This document shows positions 21,995 to 30,118 of a DNA stretch of 38,316 nt, one piece after another. Made by a program: the position numbers and the translations under genes. Numbering within the stretch: the stretch's first letter is position 1; every line of letters begins with the position of its first letter. The stretch covers positions 1 to 38,316 of the forward strand of contig DAOURL010000004.1 in NCBI GenBank assembly GCA_030625165.1, written 5' to 3'. The notes beneath the pieces were generated by a model that ran no database searches, had not been told where the DNA came from, and saw only the letters and a program-made list of their open reading frames with translations. The stretch comes from Methanosarcinales archaeon. GTDB lineage: Archaea; Halobacteriota; Methanosarcinia; Methanosarcinales; Methanogasteraceae.

Positions 21995-22903
21995 ATGAAC
22001 CCAGACGAACTCCGGTCAAAGTTACCGCACCTACTCCTTCTAACCTGCGTTCTCGCAACAGCAGCAATCACCCTATTCTTCATCGCATTCATCTTCAAGA
22101 CCGCGCTCCCTGTATTTGAAAGCCAGGGTTTGGGCTTTATCACAGGAACGAAATGGAGTTATTCCGAGCAGGTCTATGGCATCAGGATTTTTATCATCGG
22201 AACGCTTGTGATGACTGCTGTGACCCTCTTGCTTGCAGTTCCACTGAGCGTCTTTACTGCGATATTCCTTTCAGAGTTTGCGCCGGTCCGCGTGGCAGGA
22301 ATCATGCGCCCGACAATCGAACTCCTTGTAGGCATCCCATCTGTAGTCTACGGCATCTTCGGGCTATTTGTGCTCGAAAATATATTCCAGGATCACATCG
22401 ACCCGTTCTTAAGCGGCACGCTCGGATTTATCCCGTTCTTCAGTGACCCATCCCCAAACAGCGGAACAGGCGTCCTTCTTGCATCAACGATCCTTGCGGT
22501 GATGATCCTCCCGACGATCATCGCCCTATCAGAGGATGCGATGCGTGCAGTTCCATTCGAGTATAAGGAAGCATCGTTTGCGCTCGGAGCAACCCACTGG
22601 GAGACGATACGGAAGGTGGTGCTGCCGACAGCATCAGGCGGCATCCTTGCGGCAACGGTTCTCGGGATGATGCGTGCGATGGGCGAGACGATGGCTATTG
22701 TGATGCTGCTTGGGAACTCCGCGCATATCCCGTCATCGGTACTCGATACCGGGTATGCGATGACCTCAAAGATCCTGAATGACATCGGCTATTACTGTGC
22801 GATGGATGAGCCCAGAAGCGCGCTCTTCGGGATCGCGGCGGTTCTCTTTGCGATGGAGATCATCTTTGTGGCTGCTGCAAGGAAGATCGGGGGCAAGCTA
22901 TGA
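21995..22903 (+). CDS. pstC: Phosphate ABC transporter permease PstC
   Basis: This 302-residue permease has six membrane helices. The MetI-type cytoplasmic loop is clear (E-D-A-M-R-A-V-P-F-E-Y-K-E-A-S-F-A-L-G-A), as is a PstC-like N-terminal part with W-S-Y-S-E-Q-V-Y-G-I. It forms the channel with PstA and is driven by PstB. The ATG at 21995 is chosen because it lies after the hairpin; upstream in-frame starts at 21953 (TTG) and 21965 fall inside the stem-loop. No strong ribosome site is seen, which would lower translation relative to PstS. Confidence 0.9.
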   Translation: MNPDELRSKLPHLLLLTCVLATAAITLFFIAFIFKTALPVFESQGLGFITGTKWSYSEQVYGIRIFIIGTLVMTAVTLLLAVPLSVFTAIFLSEFAPVRVAGIMRPTIELLVGIPSVVYGIFGLFVLENIFQDHIDPFLSGTLGFIPFFSDPSPNSGTGVLLASTILAVMILPTIIALSEDAMRAVPFEYKEASFALGATHWETIRKVVLPTASGGILAATVLGMMRAMGETMAIVMLLGNSAHIPSSVLDTGYAMTSKILNDIGYYCAMDEPRSALFGIAAVLFAMEIIFVAAARKIGGKL

Positions 22904-22956
22904 ACAAACGTGACGCCCGCCTCGCAGCGAGTATATGGTACAGGGCAGCAGCAAGA

Positions 22957-23038
22957 AATAAAACCGCAGAGGACGCGGTGGGACGCGGAGGATCGGTTAA
23001 ACAACCTCTGCGCACCTCTGTGCACTCTGCGGTTAATA
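22957..23038. repeat. Hairpin repeat inserted between pstC and pstA
   Basis: AATAAAACCGCAGAGGACGCGG (left; spans 22957-22979) and its partner ending CTCTGCGGTTAATAA (to 23038) form long imperfect arms of the ACCGCAGAGG type. Related hairpins lie at 9708 and 24101. It splits what is normally a tight pstC-pstA junction. Confidence 0.75.
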
Positions 23039-23114
23039 ACAAAGAATATTCCGAACCTAATTCCGGAAGATAATAAAAAGTCTCAGAAACCAGTTCTAAC
23101 CAGATAAAAGACTC

Positions 23115-24008
23115 ATGAACAAACGAACACTCGAAGGACACATCTTCAAAGCGATCTCGTACATCGCAGCAGCAATCACTCTCCTCGCACTTGTCGGAAT
23201 CCTCGGACGGATCACGCTTGAAGCGCTCCCCAGTCTCAGCCTCTACTTCATAATCACTCCGGAATCAGATGTCCCAGGTCTTGGCGGTGGGATCGCTAAC
23301 GCAATCGCGGGAACACTCCTGCTCTCGATCCTCTCAACCGCGCTTGCAACACCGCTTGCCGTCGGAACCGCGGTGTATCTCAAGAGGTATGCAAAACCCG
23401 GAATCCTTGTGCGTGCATTCGGATTCCTGCTCGATGTGCTTGCCGGCACGCCATCGATCGTGCTCGGCATCTTCGGGCTATTATTCCTTGTCTACTACAT
23501 GAAATTCGTAACAGGCGGATTTTCGCTGATCGCAGGAACGATCGCGCTCACCATCCTGATACTGCCTGTAATTGAGCGTGCTGCAGAGGGTGCGATAGAC
23601 ACAGTTCCATCCGAACTCGAGGAGGCAAGTTACGCGCTCGGCGCATCGAAATGGGACACGGTACGGCGCATAACAGTACCTTTCGCGCTCACAGGAATAC
23701 TCACAGGCATGGTTCTCGGGATCGGGCGGGCGGCAGAGGAGTCTGCTGTGGTAATCCTGACAGCGGGCTACACCCAGTTTATGCCTGAATTCAAGGTTCT
23801 CCCGCGTGAGGGGTTTTTATTTGGGATGAAGATATATCCGTTCCAGGATCTCACAGCAGCGCTTCCGATCACGGTGTACCGATCATTCGAGTTCCCGCAT
23901 CTCATCCCTGCATCGAACGGATTCGCAGCCGCTTTTGTCCTGATCGTGATCGTGATGCTGATCAATGCGGCAACAAGAATGCTGCTATGGAGGAGTCGGA
24001 TTGGTTAA
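23115..24008 (+). CDS. pstA: Phosphate ABC transporter permease PstA
   Basis: This 297-residue permease has six helices and the MetI-type loop (I-D-T-V-P-S-E-L-E-E-A-S-Y-A-L-G-A-S-K-W-D-T-V). Length and motifs are typical of PstA. It pairs with PstC. It lies 211 bp after pstC because of the hairpin insertion, and no pstB follows, so the ATPase must be encoded elsewhere (probably with phoU at the other end of the island, inference). Confidence 0.9.
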   Translation: MNKRTLEGHIFKAISYIAAAITLLALVGILGRITLEALPSLSLYFIITPESDVPGLGGGIANAIAGTLLLSILSTALATPLAVGTAVYLKRYAKPGILVRAFGFLLDVLAGTPSIVLGIFGLLFLVYYMKFVTGGFSLIAGTIALTILILPVIERAAEGAIDTVPSELEEASYALGASKWDTVRRITVPFALTGILTGMVLGIGRAAEESAVVILTAGYTQFMPEFKVLPREGFLFGMKIYPFQDLTAALPITVYRSFEFPHLIPASNGFAAAFVLIVIVMLINAATRMLLWRSRIG

Positions 24009-24100
24009 ATTCGGGTTCAGACTGAAGCGGAGAGGGGCGGCAGCTCTTGACCAGTGGTTTTCCGAATCCCTTCCAGACGGTGGGTTATGGCAAAGAAGAT

Positions 24101-24149
24101 TTACCACAGAGGACGCGGAGGGCACAGAGAGTTGCTGCTTGTCTTTGTG
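24101..24149. repeat. Hairpin-repeat remnant abutting the MITE-like element
   Basis: TTACCACAGAGGACGCGGAG (24101-24120) with a shortened partner GTCTTTGTGG (24141-24150) is a further ACCACAGAGG-type element, apparently cut by the next element. Confidence 0.6.
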
Positions 24150-24341
24150 GGCACTGTCTAAAAATCCAGTGATTTCCGCCGATTTACTTGATTCGTGCCA
24201 TTCGTTTATTCGTGCCATTCGTGATAAAATCAGCACCAAGAGATCACGAATAGTAACGAATGACGCGAATTGCACGAATGTTCGAACACGTGCACACCAC
24301 CATAAAATCAGAGTGTTTTCACTGGAGTTTTCGATTGTGCC
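24150..24341. mobile_element. MITE-like element, copy 1
   Basis: This 192-bp element has imperfect terminal inverted repeats: GGCACTGTCTAAAAATCCAGTGA at the left and, reading inward from the right end, GGCACAATCGAAAACTCCAGTGA. The inside is packed with ATTCGTG / CACGAAT units that can fold back on each other. It is collinear with 37953-38132. It carries no gene and ends 7 bp before the next start codon. Confidence 0.8.
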
Positions 24342-24348
24342 TTATATA

Positions 24349-25524
24349 ATGCTACTTCTCGCAATCGCGATTGCTACGGGATGTACATACGCTGCTGCGG
24401 AGGGTACTGTTCCAGGTGACCTCGATGGGGACCGGATCGTATCGGAAACCGAACTTTGCAGCGCCATCCTGACATATCTCGATGGCTCTTCCGAGCATCT
24501 TCTACCGGCTGAACTGAGAGCAGCATCCCGCATTCATGCGTACTATCCGAGAACGATCATCTGCGCAGACGGCAGGGATGTGACCGCCTACAAGCCAATC
24601 GAGCGGATCATCGCGCTCTCTGATCCGCAGGCAGATGCGATCAGAGTGCTCGGGGCAGAGGATCGCGTGACTGGCGTGAGCAGTGGTATCGCAGCAGAAA
24701 CGATGCTTCTGCCTGTGATGTGCACAAAGCCGGTGGTTGGAACAAGTGCCAAACCGGATCCTGAGGCGATACTTGCGCTGAAACCCGATATCGTTATCAC
24801 GTACAGGACCTGGAATATCGGGCTCGAAGAGAAGATCGAACCTGATGTCAGGGTGGTGCGTCTTGATTTCACAGACCCGGATAACCTGACCGATGACATG
24901 AGAAAACTCGGATACCTGCTTGAAGAGGAGGCGCGGGCAGTGGAGTTTATCGAATGGCACAATGGTTATATGCGTGTGATCAAGAACCGAACAGAATTAA
25001 TTCCGAATACGGACAAGCCAAGAGTATATCTGGAGTTATATCCAAATATCTGGAGATATAAGACGTTTAGCAAGGATTCCACAGGAGATAGGCAGTGCAC
25101 CCTCGCTGGCGGCATCAACATCGCAAGGGACCTCTTCGAAGGATCCCCCACGCTCGATCCTGAGTGGGTACTGGAACAGAACCCGGATGTCATCATCCAG
25201 GTCGTGACGAGCAAGCTCCCATCCGGCTATGATTGCGATGACCCTGCCGGGATGAAGCGAATTCGGGGTGACCTCACATCCCGCCCTGAACTTGCAGACG
25301 TCTCTGCGGTGGAGAACGAGAGGGTGTATGTGGTCGCCTCGGATATCAGATGCGGGGTGCAGCAGGTGGTGAGCCTATCGTATTTTGCAAAGTGGTTCCA
25401 TCCGGACATTTTTGAGGATATGGATCCGCAGATGATCCAGCAGGAATATCTGGAGCGGTTCCAGCGCATCGATTTTAATGTGAGTGAACACGGGGTGTTT
25501 GTGTACCCGGAGATGAAACGATGA
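24349..25524 (+). CDS. ABC transporter substrate-binding protein (cobalamin/Fe-siderophore class) with EF-hand-like N-terminal segment
   Basis: This 391-residue protein has an N-terminal hydrophobic signal with a Cys (A-I-A-I-A-T-G-C), possibly lipoprotein-like. A short dockerin/EF-hand-like loop follows (G-D-L-D-G-D-R-I-V-S-E-T-E-L, about 25-40), then a TroA/BtuF-type binding domain (about 75-390: P-I-E-R-I-I-A-L, L-K-P-D-I-V-I-T-Y, D-P-E-W-V-L-E-Q-N-P-D-V-I-I). Ligand is probably a corrinoid or iron chelate. The start at 24349 is chosen because everything upstream in frame is MITE sequence; a GTG at 24337 lies within the element's end. The insertion has probably replaced the original promoter region. 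Confidence 0.8.
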   Translation: MLLLAIAIATGCTYAAAEGTVPGDLDGDRIVSETELCSAILTYLDGSSEHLLPAELRAASRIHAYYPRTIICADGRDVTAYKPIERIIALSDPQADAIRVLGAEDRVTGVSSGIAAETMLLPVMCTKPVVGTSAKPDPEAILALKPDIVITYRTWNIGLEEKIEPDVRVVRLDFTDPDNLTDDMRKLGYLLEEEARAVEFIEWHNGYMRVIKNRTELIPNTDKPRVYLELYPNIWRYKTFSKDSTGDRQCTLAGGINIARDLFEGSPTLDPEWVLEQNPDVIIQVVTSKLPSGYDCDDPAGMKRIRGDLTSRPELADVSAVENERVYVVASDIRCGVQQVVSLSYFAKWFHPDIFEDMDPQMIQQEYLERFQRIDFNVSEHGVFVYPEMKR

Positions 25525-25649
25525 AGAGGGTGCAGTCCGCGCTTCTGGTACTGCTGCTTCTTGCATCAGGTCTACCAGCATCCGCACAAGGCATGGGGAT
25601 CCCGGGCGACATGGATCACGGCAGGACATTCGCATATCCGCCGAGGTGA
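25521..25649 (+). CDS. Tiny secreted ORF coupled to both neighbours
   Basis: This 42-residue protein starts in the upstream stop (ATGA) and its TGA overlaps the next ATG (TGATG). It has a clean signal peptide (M-K-R-V-Q-S-A-L-L-V-L-L-L-L-A-S-G-L-P-A-S-A) and then only ~20 residues including I-P-G-D-M-D-H-G-R-T-F. The P-G-D-x-D-x-x-R piece resembles the start of the EF-hand segment of the adjacent binding proteins. It may be a truncated third binding protein, or a genuine small protein. Confidence 0.5.
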   Translation: MKRVQSALLVLLLLASGLPASAQGMGIPGDMDHGRTFAYPPR

Positions 25650-26626
25650 TGATAATTATATATACTTCATTAATATATGCACTCCACTACGTGGCGAAGA
25701 TCGTTCCAGTCATAGCGATCGGTATCCTTGCAACAAACTATGCAGTCAACATCGGGCTGATGAGAAAGTTTGACAGGTTGGTCCACCCGATCTCAAAGAG
25801 GGCGAACATCTCCGGGGTATCGGCTCTCTCGGTTGTGACGAGCATGTTCAGCGCCACTGCCGCTTATTCCATGCTATCAGAGGAACTGACTGCAAAGAGG
25901 GTCTCTGAGAAGGAGGTCATCGCAACCACCCTGATCAGTTCCTTTCCTGGCATTCTCTCCCATCTGTTCACGTATTTTCTGCCAGTGGTGATCCCGATTC
26001 TCGGATTTACGACCGGCATGATCTATATCTGCCTTCGGGGACTTGTAGCACTTGTGAAGACCTGTCTCGGGTTCGTGCTTGCACGGATGTGGCTGGGTGG
26101 GAACGCGATCGCCCCGTACGGATCATCCGCACAGCATCAGGCACATAAGCCCGACAACGATTCAGCCAGTGATAACAGCAGCAGCGCGTGGAACAAAAGT
26201 GTTAAAACCACGTACGGGATGCTCAAAAGGATCGTACCTGTGATGTTTGTAACCCTGTTTCTGGTAGCGCTTCTGATGGAGCGCGGCGTCTTTCAAGAGT
26301 TATCTGGAATTATAGATCCAGTTACAGATATTTTAGGACTCGAAAGTGAGGTAGCACTGGTCAGTGCGACTGAAATCTTGAACACATATTCCGGACTGAT
26401 TCTTGCCGGCAGCTTCTTTGATACCGGTGTGCTATCAACAAAAGGAGTGCTGATCGCCCTGATGCTTGGAAATGTGATATCGTTCTCGACACGATTTGCA
26501 AAGCACTCGCTGCCACTGCATGTATCGCTCTTTGGTCCAAAGCTCGGGAGTAAGATCGTTGCGATCAATGGTGCTGCAACGCTTGTTCTGGATATTGTGA
26601 TAATAATTGTACTTATATTAATATAA
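25649..26626 (+). CDS. GATE-domain (nucleoside recognition) membrane protein
   Basis: This 325-residue protein has 8-9 membrane helices in two halves (residues ~5-150 and ~185-325) joined by a polar Ser/Asn/Asp linker. The halves contain G-T/S-T-M/S-F-S and N-x-x-S-x-S/T-R/F features of the nucleoside-recognition GATE fold (PF07670). Such proteins often sit beside archaeal corrinoid or iron ABC systems. The transported ligand is unknown. The ATG at 25649 follows the small ORF with one-base overlap; a GTG at 25646 is possible. Confidence 0.7.
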   Translation: MIIIYTSLIYALHYVAKIVPVIAIGILATNYAVNIGLMRKFDRLVHPISKRANISGVSALSVVTSMFSATAAYSMLSEELTAKRVSEKEVIATTLISSFPGILSHLFTYFLPVVIPILGFTTGMIYICLRGLVALVKTCLGFVLARMWLGGNAIAPYGSSAQHQAHKPDNDSASDNSSSAWNKSVKTTYGMLKRIVPVMFVTLFLVALLMERGVFQELSGIIDPVTDILGLESEVALVSATEILNTYSGLILAGSFFDTGVLSTKGVLIALMLGNVISFSTRFAKHSLPLHVSLFGPKLGSKIVAINGAATLVLDIVIIIVLILI

Positions 26627-26650
26627 AAATATGATGATCTCACAAATCAT

Positions 26651-26664
26651 GGGAAAGTTTTATT
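26651..26664 (+). promoter_or_regulatory. Candidate BRE/TATA promoter for the second binding-protein operon
   Basis: GGGAAAG (26651-26657) then TTTTATTA (26658-26664) lie about 55 nt before the start codon at 26718, in the only sizeable gap of this locus. Confidence 0.45.
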
Positions 26665-26717
26665 ACGTGTTCAACAGACTCGACCTGATAATCGAATTCA
26701 GAACGAAGAGATGTGAA

Positions 26718-27917
26718 ATGAAGAAACCCGTATACTGCGCAATAATACTCCTAGCGTCCACGATACTACTGAGCTGTACACCTGCTAACGCTCACGATTT
26801 CCCGATCGCGGGAGATGCGGATGCGGACATGGTTGTATCAGAAAGTGAACTTGCGTTCTCGATTCTTGCATATCTCGATGACCCTGGCAGCCACCTCACC
26901 TTAAACGAACTGAGAGAGTCTGCCCATATCTATATGTATTATCCGAGGACAATCATCGATGATTCACCGGATCGGAATGAAATAACGATCTATAAACCGA
27001 TGAAACGCATCGTGGTCTTGAGTTCGTACTCGGCAGAGGCGATGCGGACGCTTGATGCAACCGACAGGATCGTGGGCGTCAGCGACACGATCATCGATAG
27101 ATGCCCTCTATTCATGCCAGAGTTGATGGACATACCCTCCGTCGGAAAGAGTTTCACCCCTGACGTCGAGAGGATACTCGTCCTTGCGCCGGACACGATC
27201 CTTGCTTATGCAACCTCCCTGCCTCCTGAGAAACTCGATGATAAACTGCCCGAAGATATCTGTGTCATCCGGCTGGGTTTTGAAAAGCCGGAATTCATGA
27301 GAGAGGACTTTGAGAAACTTGGATACCTGCTTGGAAAGGAGGATCAGGCAGGTGAGATCGTCGATTTTTACGATGGGTACACGGAGATCATCAGCAAGCG
27401 CGTGGCAGGGCTATCAGCTGAAGAGAAGCCCAGAGTGTACCTTGAGGGTTGGACCAACTACCATACGTGCAATTCCGATACATCATTCCATGAGATCTGC
27501 ACGATTGCTGGCGGCAGGAACATCGCTGCAGATATACGCGTCCCTGCGTCACAGGTTGACCCTGAATGGGTGGTTGAGCAGAATCCTGATATCATCGTGA
27601 AATATGTCGGGACTGCGCAGGGTAGCGGCTACGAAGAAGATGATCCGGAATCGATGAAAGCGATACGGGAAGAGGTCATGAACCGCCCTGAACTCGCAGA
27701 TGTCACCGCTGTGCAAAACGGGGATGTCTACTGCATCGCAATCCAGCTCACATCCAAGCCGCGATATATAATCGGGATCGCATACATGGCAAAGTGGATG
27801 CATCCGGAGCTCTTCGCGGACATAGACCCAGAAGCTACGAATGCGGAGTATCTCGAGCGTTTCCATGGGATGCCTTACAGGGGCGTCTATGTATATCCGT
27901 ATCCACAGGAGTCCTGA
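26718..27917 (+). CDS. Second ABC substrate-binding protein (cobalamin/Fe-siderophore class) with EF-hand-like segment
   Basis: This 399-residue protein is paralogous to 24349-25524. It has a signal peptide with Cys (L-L-S-C-T-P-A-N-A, lipobox-like), the EF-hand-like G-D-A-D-A-D-M-V-V-S-E-S-E-L (about 35-50), then the binding domain with P-M-K-R-I-V-V-L, L-A-P-D-T-I-L-A-Y and D-P-E-W-V-V-E-Q-N-P-D-I-I-V. In the loop one Gly is replaced by Ala, so calcium binding may differ between the two. The ATG at 26718 is preceded by GAAGAGATG; earlier in-frame ATGs would spoil the signal peptide. It lies 2 nt before the permease gene. Confidence 0.85.
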   Translation: MKKPVYCAIILLASTILLSCTPANAHDFPIAGDADADMVVSESELAFSILAYLDDPGSHLTLNELRESAHIYMYYPRTIIDDSPDRNEITIYKPMKRIVVLSSYSAEAMRTLDATDRIVGVSDTIIDRCPLFMPELMDIPSVGKSFTPDVERILVLAPDTILAYATSLPPEKLDDKLPEDICVIRLGFEKPEFMREDFEKLGYLLGKEDQAGEIVDFYDGYTEIISKRVAGLSAEEKPRVYLEGWTNYHTCNSDTSFHEICTIAGGRNIAADIRVPASQVDPEWVVEQNPDIIVKYVGTAQGSGYEEDDPESMKAIREEVMNRPELADVTAVQNGDVYCIAIQLTSKPRYIIGIAYMAKWMHPELFADIDPEATNAEYLERFHGMPYRGVYVYPYPQES

Positions 27918-27919
27918 AA

Positions 27920-28996
27920 ATGCCACCAGAAACCGTCGACATGAATGAATCCGACATAAAGGAAGAATACACGCGTTTCATCGGGAGGAAGATACTATTC
28001 ATCGCAATCCTCGCAGCACTTCTGATCCTGATCGCAGGTATAGCTGCATCGCTCGGATCGGCAAATATAGCACTCACCGATACATACTCCGCAATCATCG
28101 AGAGATTCCTCCCTGATTATGTAAGTCCAAGTAATCTTGCAACGAATGTGGTGTGGAATCTCCGGCTCCCGAGAATCCTGATGGGAGTTGCGGCAGGCAT
28201 CGGACTTGCGGTTGCAGGAAGCGCCATGCAGGGAATCTTAAGGAACCCGCTTGCAAGCCCGTATACGCTTGGAATCTCATCTGCAGCAGGATTTGGTGCT
28301 GCGCTTGCGATACTGCTCGGGAAGGGTGTTGTCGAAGGGGAATACATCGTGATAGCAAATGCATTCGTATTCGCACTGCTCGCATCAGTGCTCATCATCG
28401 GGATCGCACGGTACAAGGGGGCAAGACCAGAGACGATGATCCTTGCCGGTATCGCGATTATGTACTTCTTCTCAGCGATGACCTCGCTTCTCCAGTACTT
28501 TGGAGATGCGGACGCTGTCAAGGAGGTGGTCTTCTGGATGCTCGGAGACCTTGACCGATCATCATGGGATACACTCGGAATCGTCGGAATCGTGCTCGTG
28601 CTCTGTGTACCACTGATCATGCTGAAATCGTGGGACTTCAATGTGATGGCTGCCGGCGATGAGACTGCAAAGAGCTTGGGCGTGCAGGTTGAGCGGGTGC
28701 GAATACTATCAATGATCCTTGCTGCCCTGCTTACCGCGAGTATCGTCTGTTTCACAGGCACGATCGGGTTCATCGGTCTCGTCTCTCCGCATATCACCCG
28801 CATGGCTATCGGAGGCGATAACAGATTCCTGCTCCCTGCATCAGGGCTTGTCGGGGCGGTTCTTCTTGTCGGGGCGGATACCATTGCAAGAAACATCATA
28901 GCGCCGGTAATCCTCCCTGTCGGGATTATGACTTCGTTTATCGGCGTCCCGTTCTTCTTTTACCTGATAATGAGAAAAGGGAGGGAGTACTGGTGA
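27920..28996 (+). CDS. FecCD/BtuC-type ABC transporter permease
   Basis: This 358-residue protein has about ten helices typical of the FecCD family. Motifs are L-R-L-P-R-I-L-M-G-V-A-A-G, G-S-A-M-Q-G-I-L-R-N-P-L-A-S-P, the G-E-T/A-x-x-L-G coupling loop (D-E-T-A-K-S-L-G-V) and G-F-I-G-L-V-S-P-H-I-T-R. It moves corrinoid, haem or Fe-siderophore passed on by the binding proteins. The ATG at 27920 directly follows the upstream stop; M-N-E-S-D a few codons later is an alternative. Its stop overlaps the ATPase start. Confidence 0.9.
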   Translation: MPPETVDMNESDIKEEYTRFIGRKILFIAILAALLILIAGIAASLGSANIALTDTYSAIIERFLPDYVSPSNLATNVVWNLRLPRILMGVAAGIGLAVAGSAMQGILRNPLASPYTLGISSAAGFGAALAILLGKGVVEGEYIVIANAFVFALLASVLIIGIARYKGARPETMILAGIAIMYFFSAMTSLLQYFGDADAVKEVVFWMLGDLDRSSWDTLGIVGIVLVLCVPLIMLKSWDFNVMAAGDETAKSLGVQVERVRILSMILAALLTASIVCFTGTIGFIGLVSPHITRMAIGGDNRFLLPASGLVGAVLLVGADTIARNIIAPVILPVGIMTSFIGVPFFFYLIMRKGREYW

Positions 28997-29766
28997 GACT
29001 ACAGATAAGAGACCTATCATTCAGTTACGGGAGCACACAGATCTTAAAAGACATAAGCATGGAACTTGGTTCATCTGATGTGCTCGGCATCGTTGGTCCG
29101 AACGGTGCAGGTAAATCAACACTCATCCGGTGCATCGACCGGATCCTCGTGCCACAGCGCGGGACCATATTACTGGATGGGCAGGAGATGAAGCAGATGA
29201 ACAGCATGGAGATCGCAAAGAAGATTGGTTACGTGCCCCAAAGTATCTCAAATACGTTTCCGGCGACGGTCTTTGACACCGTGCTGATGGGCAGGCGCCC
29301 GCATCTTGGCTGGCGTTCCAGTGATGCGGATATAGATACGGTTCTTGAGGTGCTTACGATGCTTAAGATCAAGTATCTCGCGATGCGTGATTTCAGTGAG
29401 ATCAGCGGTGGGCAGCAGCAGAAGGTCCTGATCGCACGGGCACTTGCCCAGGATGCCGAGATTCTCCTCCTCGATGAGCCCACAAGCAACCTTGATATCA
29501 GGCATCAGCTCGAGGTCATGGAGATACTGACAAAACTGGTGAAGAAGAAAGGGCTCTCTGTGATGATGGCGATTCATGACCTCAATCTTGCTTCAAGGTA
29601 TTCGGATCGTATAATAATGTTAAACGGAGGCAGCATCCGGGATACAGGCGATCCTGTATCGGTGCTGACCGCTGAGAACATAGAATCGGTTTACGGTGTG
29701 GAGGTTATCGTAAAACACGAAGCAGGTAAGCCGTATATAATACCGATAAGATCTTTTGGTGATTAA
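28993..29766 (+). CDS. ABC transporter ATPase (BtuD/FecE type)
   Basis: This 257-residue protein has Walker A G35-P-N-G-A-G-K41-S-T, the Q-loop in V-P-Q-S, signature S138-G-G-Q, Walker B L-L-L-D161-E162 and the H-loop H195. Length is standard. The start is a GTG at 28993 overlapping the permease stop (GGTGA), so the two are coupled. It powers import through the permease at 27920; no second ATPase is present for the two binding proteins, so they probably share it. Confidence 0.9.
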   Translation: MRLQIRDLSFSYGSTQILKDISMELGSSDVLGIVGPNGAGKSTLIRCIDRILVPQRGTILLDGQEMKQMNSMEIAKKIGYVPQSISNTFPATVFDTVLMGRRPHLGWRSSDADIDTVLEVLTMLKIKYLAMRDFSEISGGQQQKVLIARALAQDAEILLLDEPTSNLDIRHQLEVMEILTKLVKKKGLSVMMAIHDLNLASRYSDRIIMLNGGSIRDTGDPVSVLTAENIESVYGVEVIVKHEAGKPYIIPIRSFGD

Positions 29767-29767
29767 A

Positions 29768-30118
29768 ATGGAATTTATGAAACGAAACAAAAAAAGAAAT
29801 CGATTTGCAAATGATGATGACCCACTCTCAGGCGTTGCAAACTTATTCGACGTTGCAATGATCTTTGCTGTCGGCTTGCTTGTGGTATCGTTGATGTATC
29901 TCAACCTGACCGAGCTTATGACCGAGTCCGATGTAACGATCGTGAAAAACCCGGGACAGATAGACATGCAGATGATCATCAAAGAAGGAAAGGAGATCAA
30001 GACCTTGAACACAACCGAGATGATAGTAGGCGGAGAAGGATCAATGATCGGAGGAATATATCAGTTAGGGGACGGAACAATGATCTATATGCCAGAGGAG
30101 ATGAAGCCGGAACCGTGA
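29768..30118 (+). CDS. DUF2149 protein, ExbD-like single-helix membrane protein
   Basis: This 116-residue protein has a basic N-terminus, then N-D-D-D-P-L-S-G-V-A-N-L-F-D-V-A-M (about 17-33), one membrane helix (about 29-50) and an acidic/Met-rich domain outside the membrane. D-P-L-S-G-V-A-N-L-F-D-V-A is the DUF2149 signature. An Asp just inside the helix with a following periplasm-like domain is also the plan of ExbD/TolR, which suggests ion-driven work across the envelope (inference). No ExbB/TolQ partner is visible in the window. The ATG at 29768 follows the ATPase stop; upstream TTG/GTG codons in frame are weaker. The stop overlaps the next GTG (GTGA). Confidence 0.7.
   Translation: MEFMKRNKKRNRFANDDDPLSGVANLFDVAMIFAVGLLVVSLMYLNLTELMTESDVTIVKNPGQIDMQMIIKEGKEIKTLNTTEMIVGGEGSMIGGIYQLGDGTMIYMPEEMKPEP

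Noticed and set aside
24175-24295. CRISPR-like ATTCGTG repeats
   Set aside because: They form the internal fold-back of a terminal-repeat element that has a second copy at 37953; spacing is irregular.
23965-24348. Long N-terminal extension of the first substrate-binding protein
   Set aside because: The frame is open, but it overlaps the end of pstA and runs through a hairpin remnant and the MITE-like element; the signal peptide begins only at 24349.
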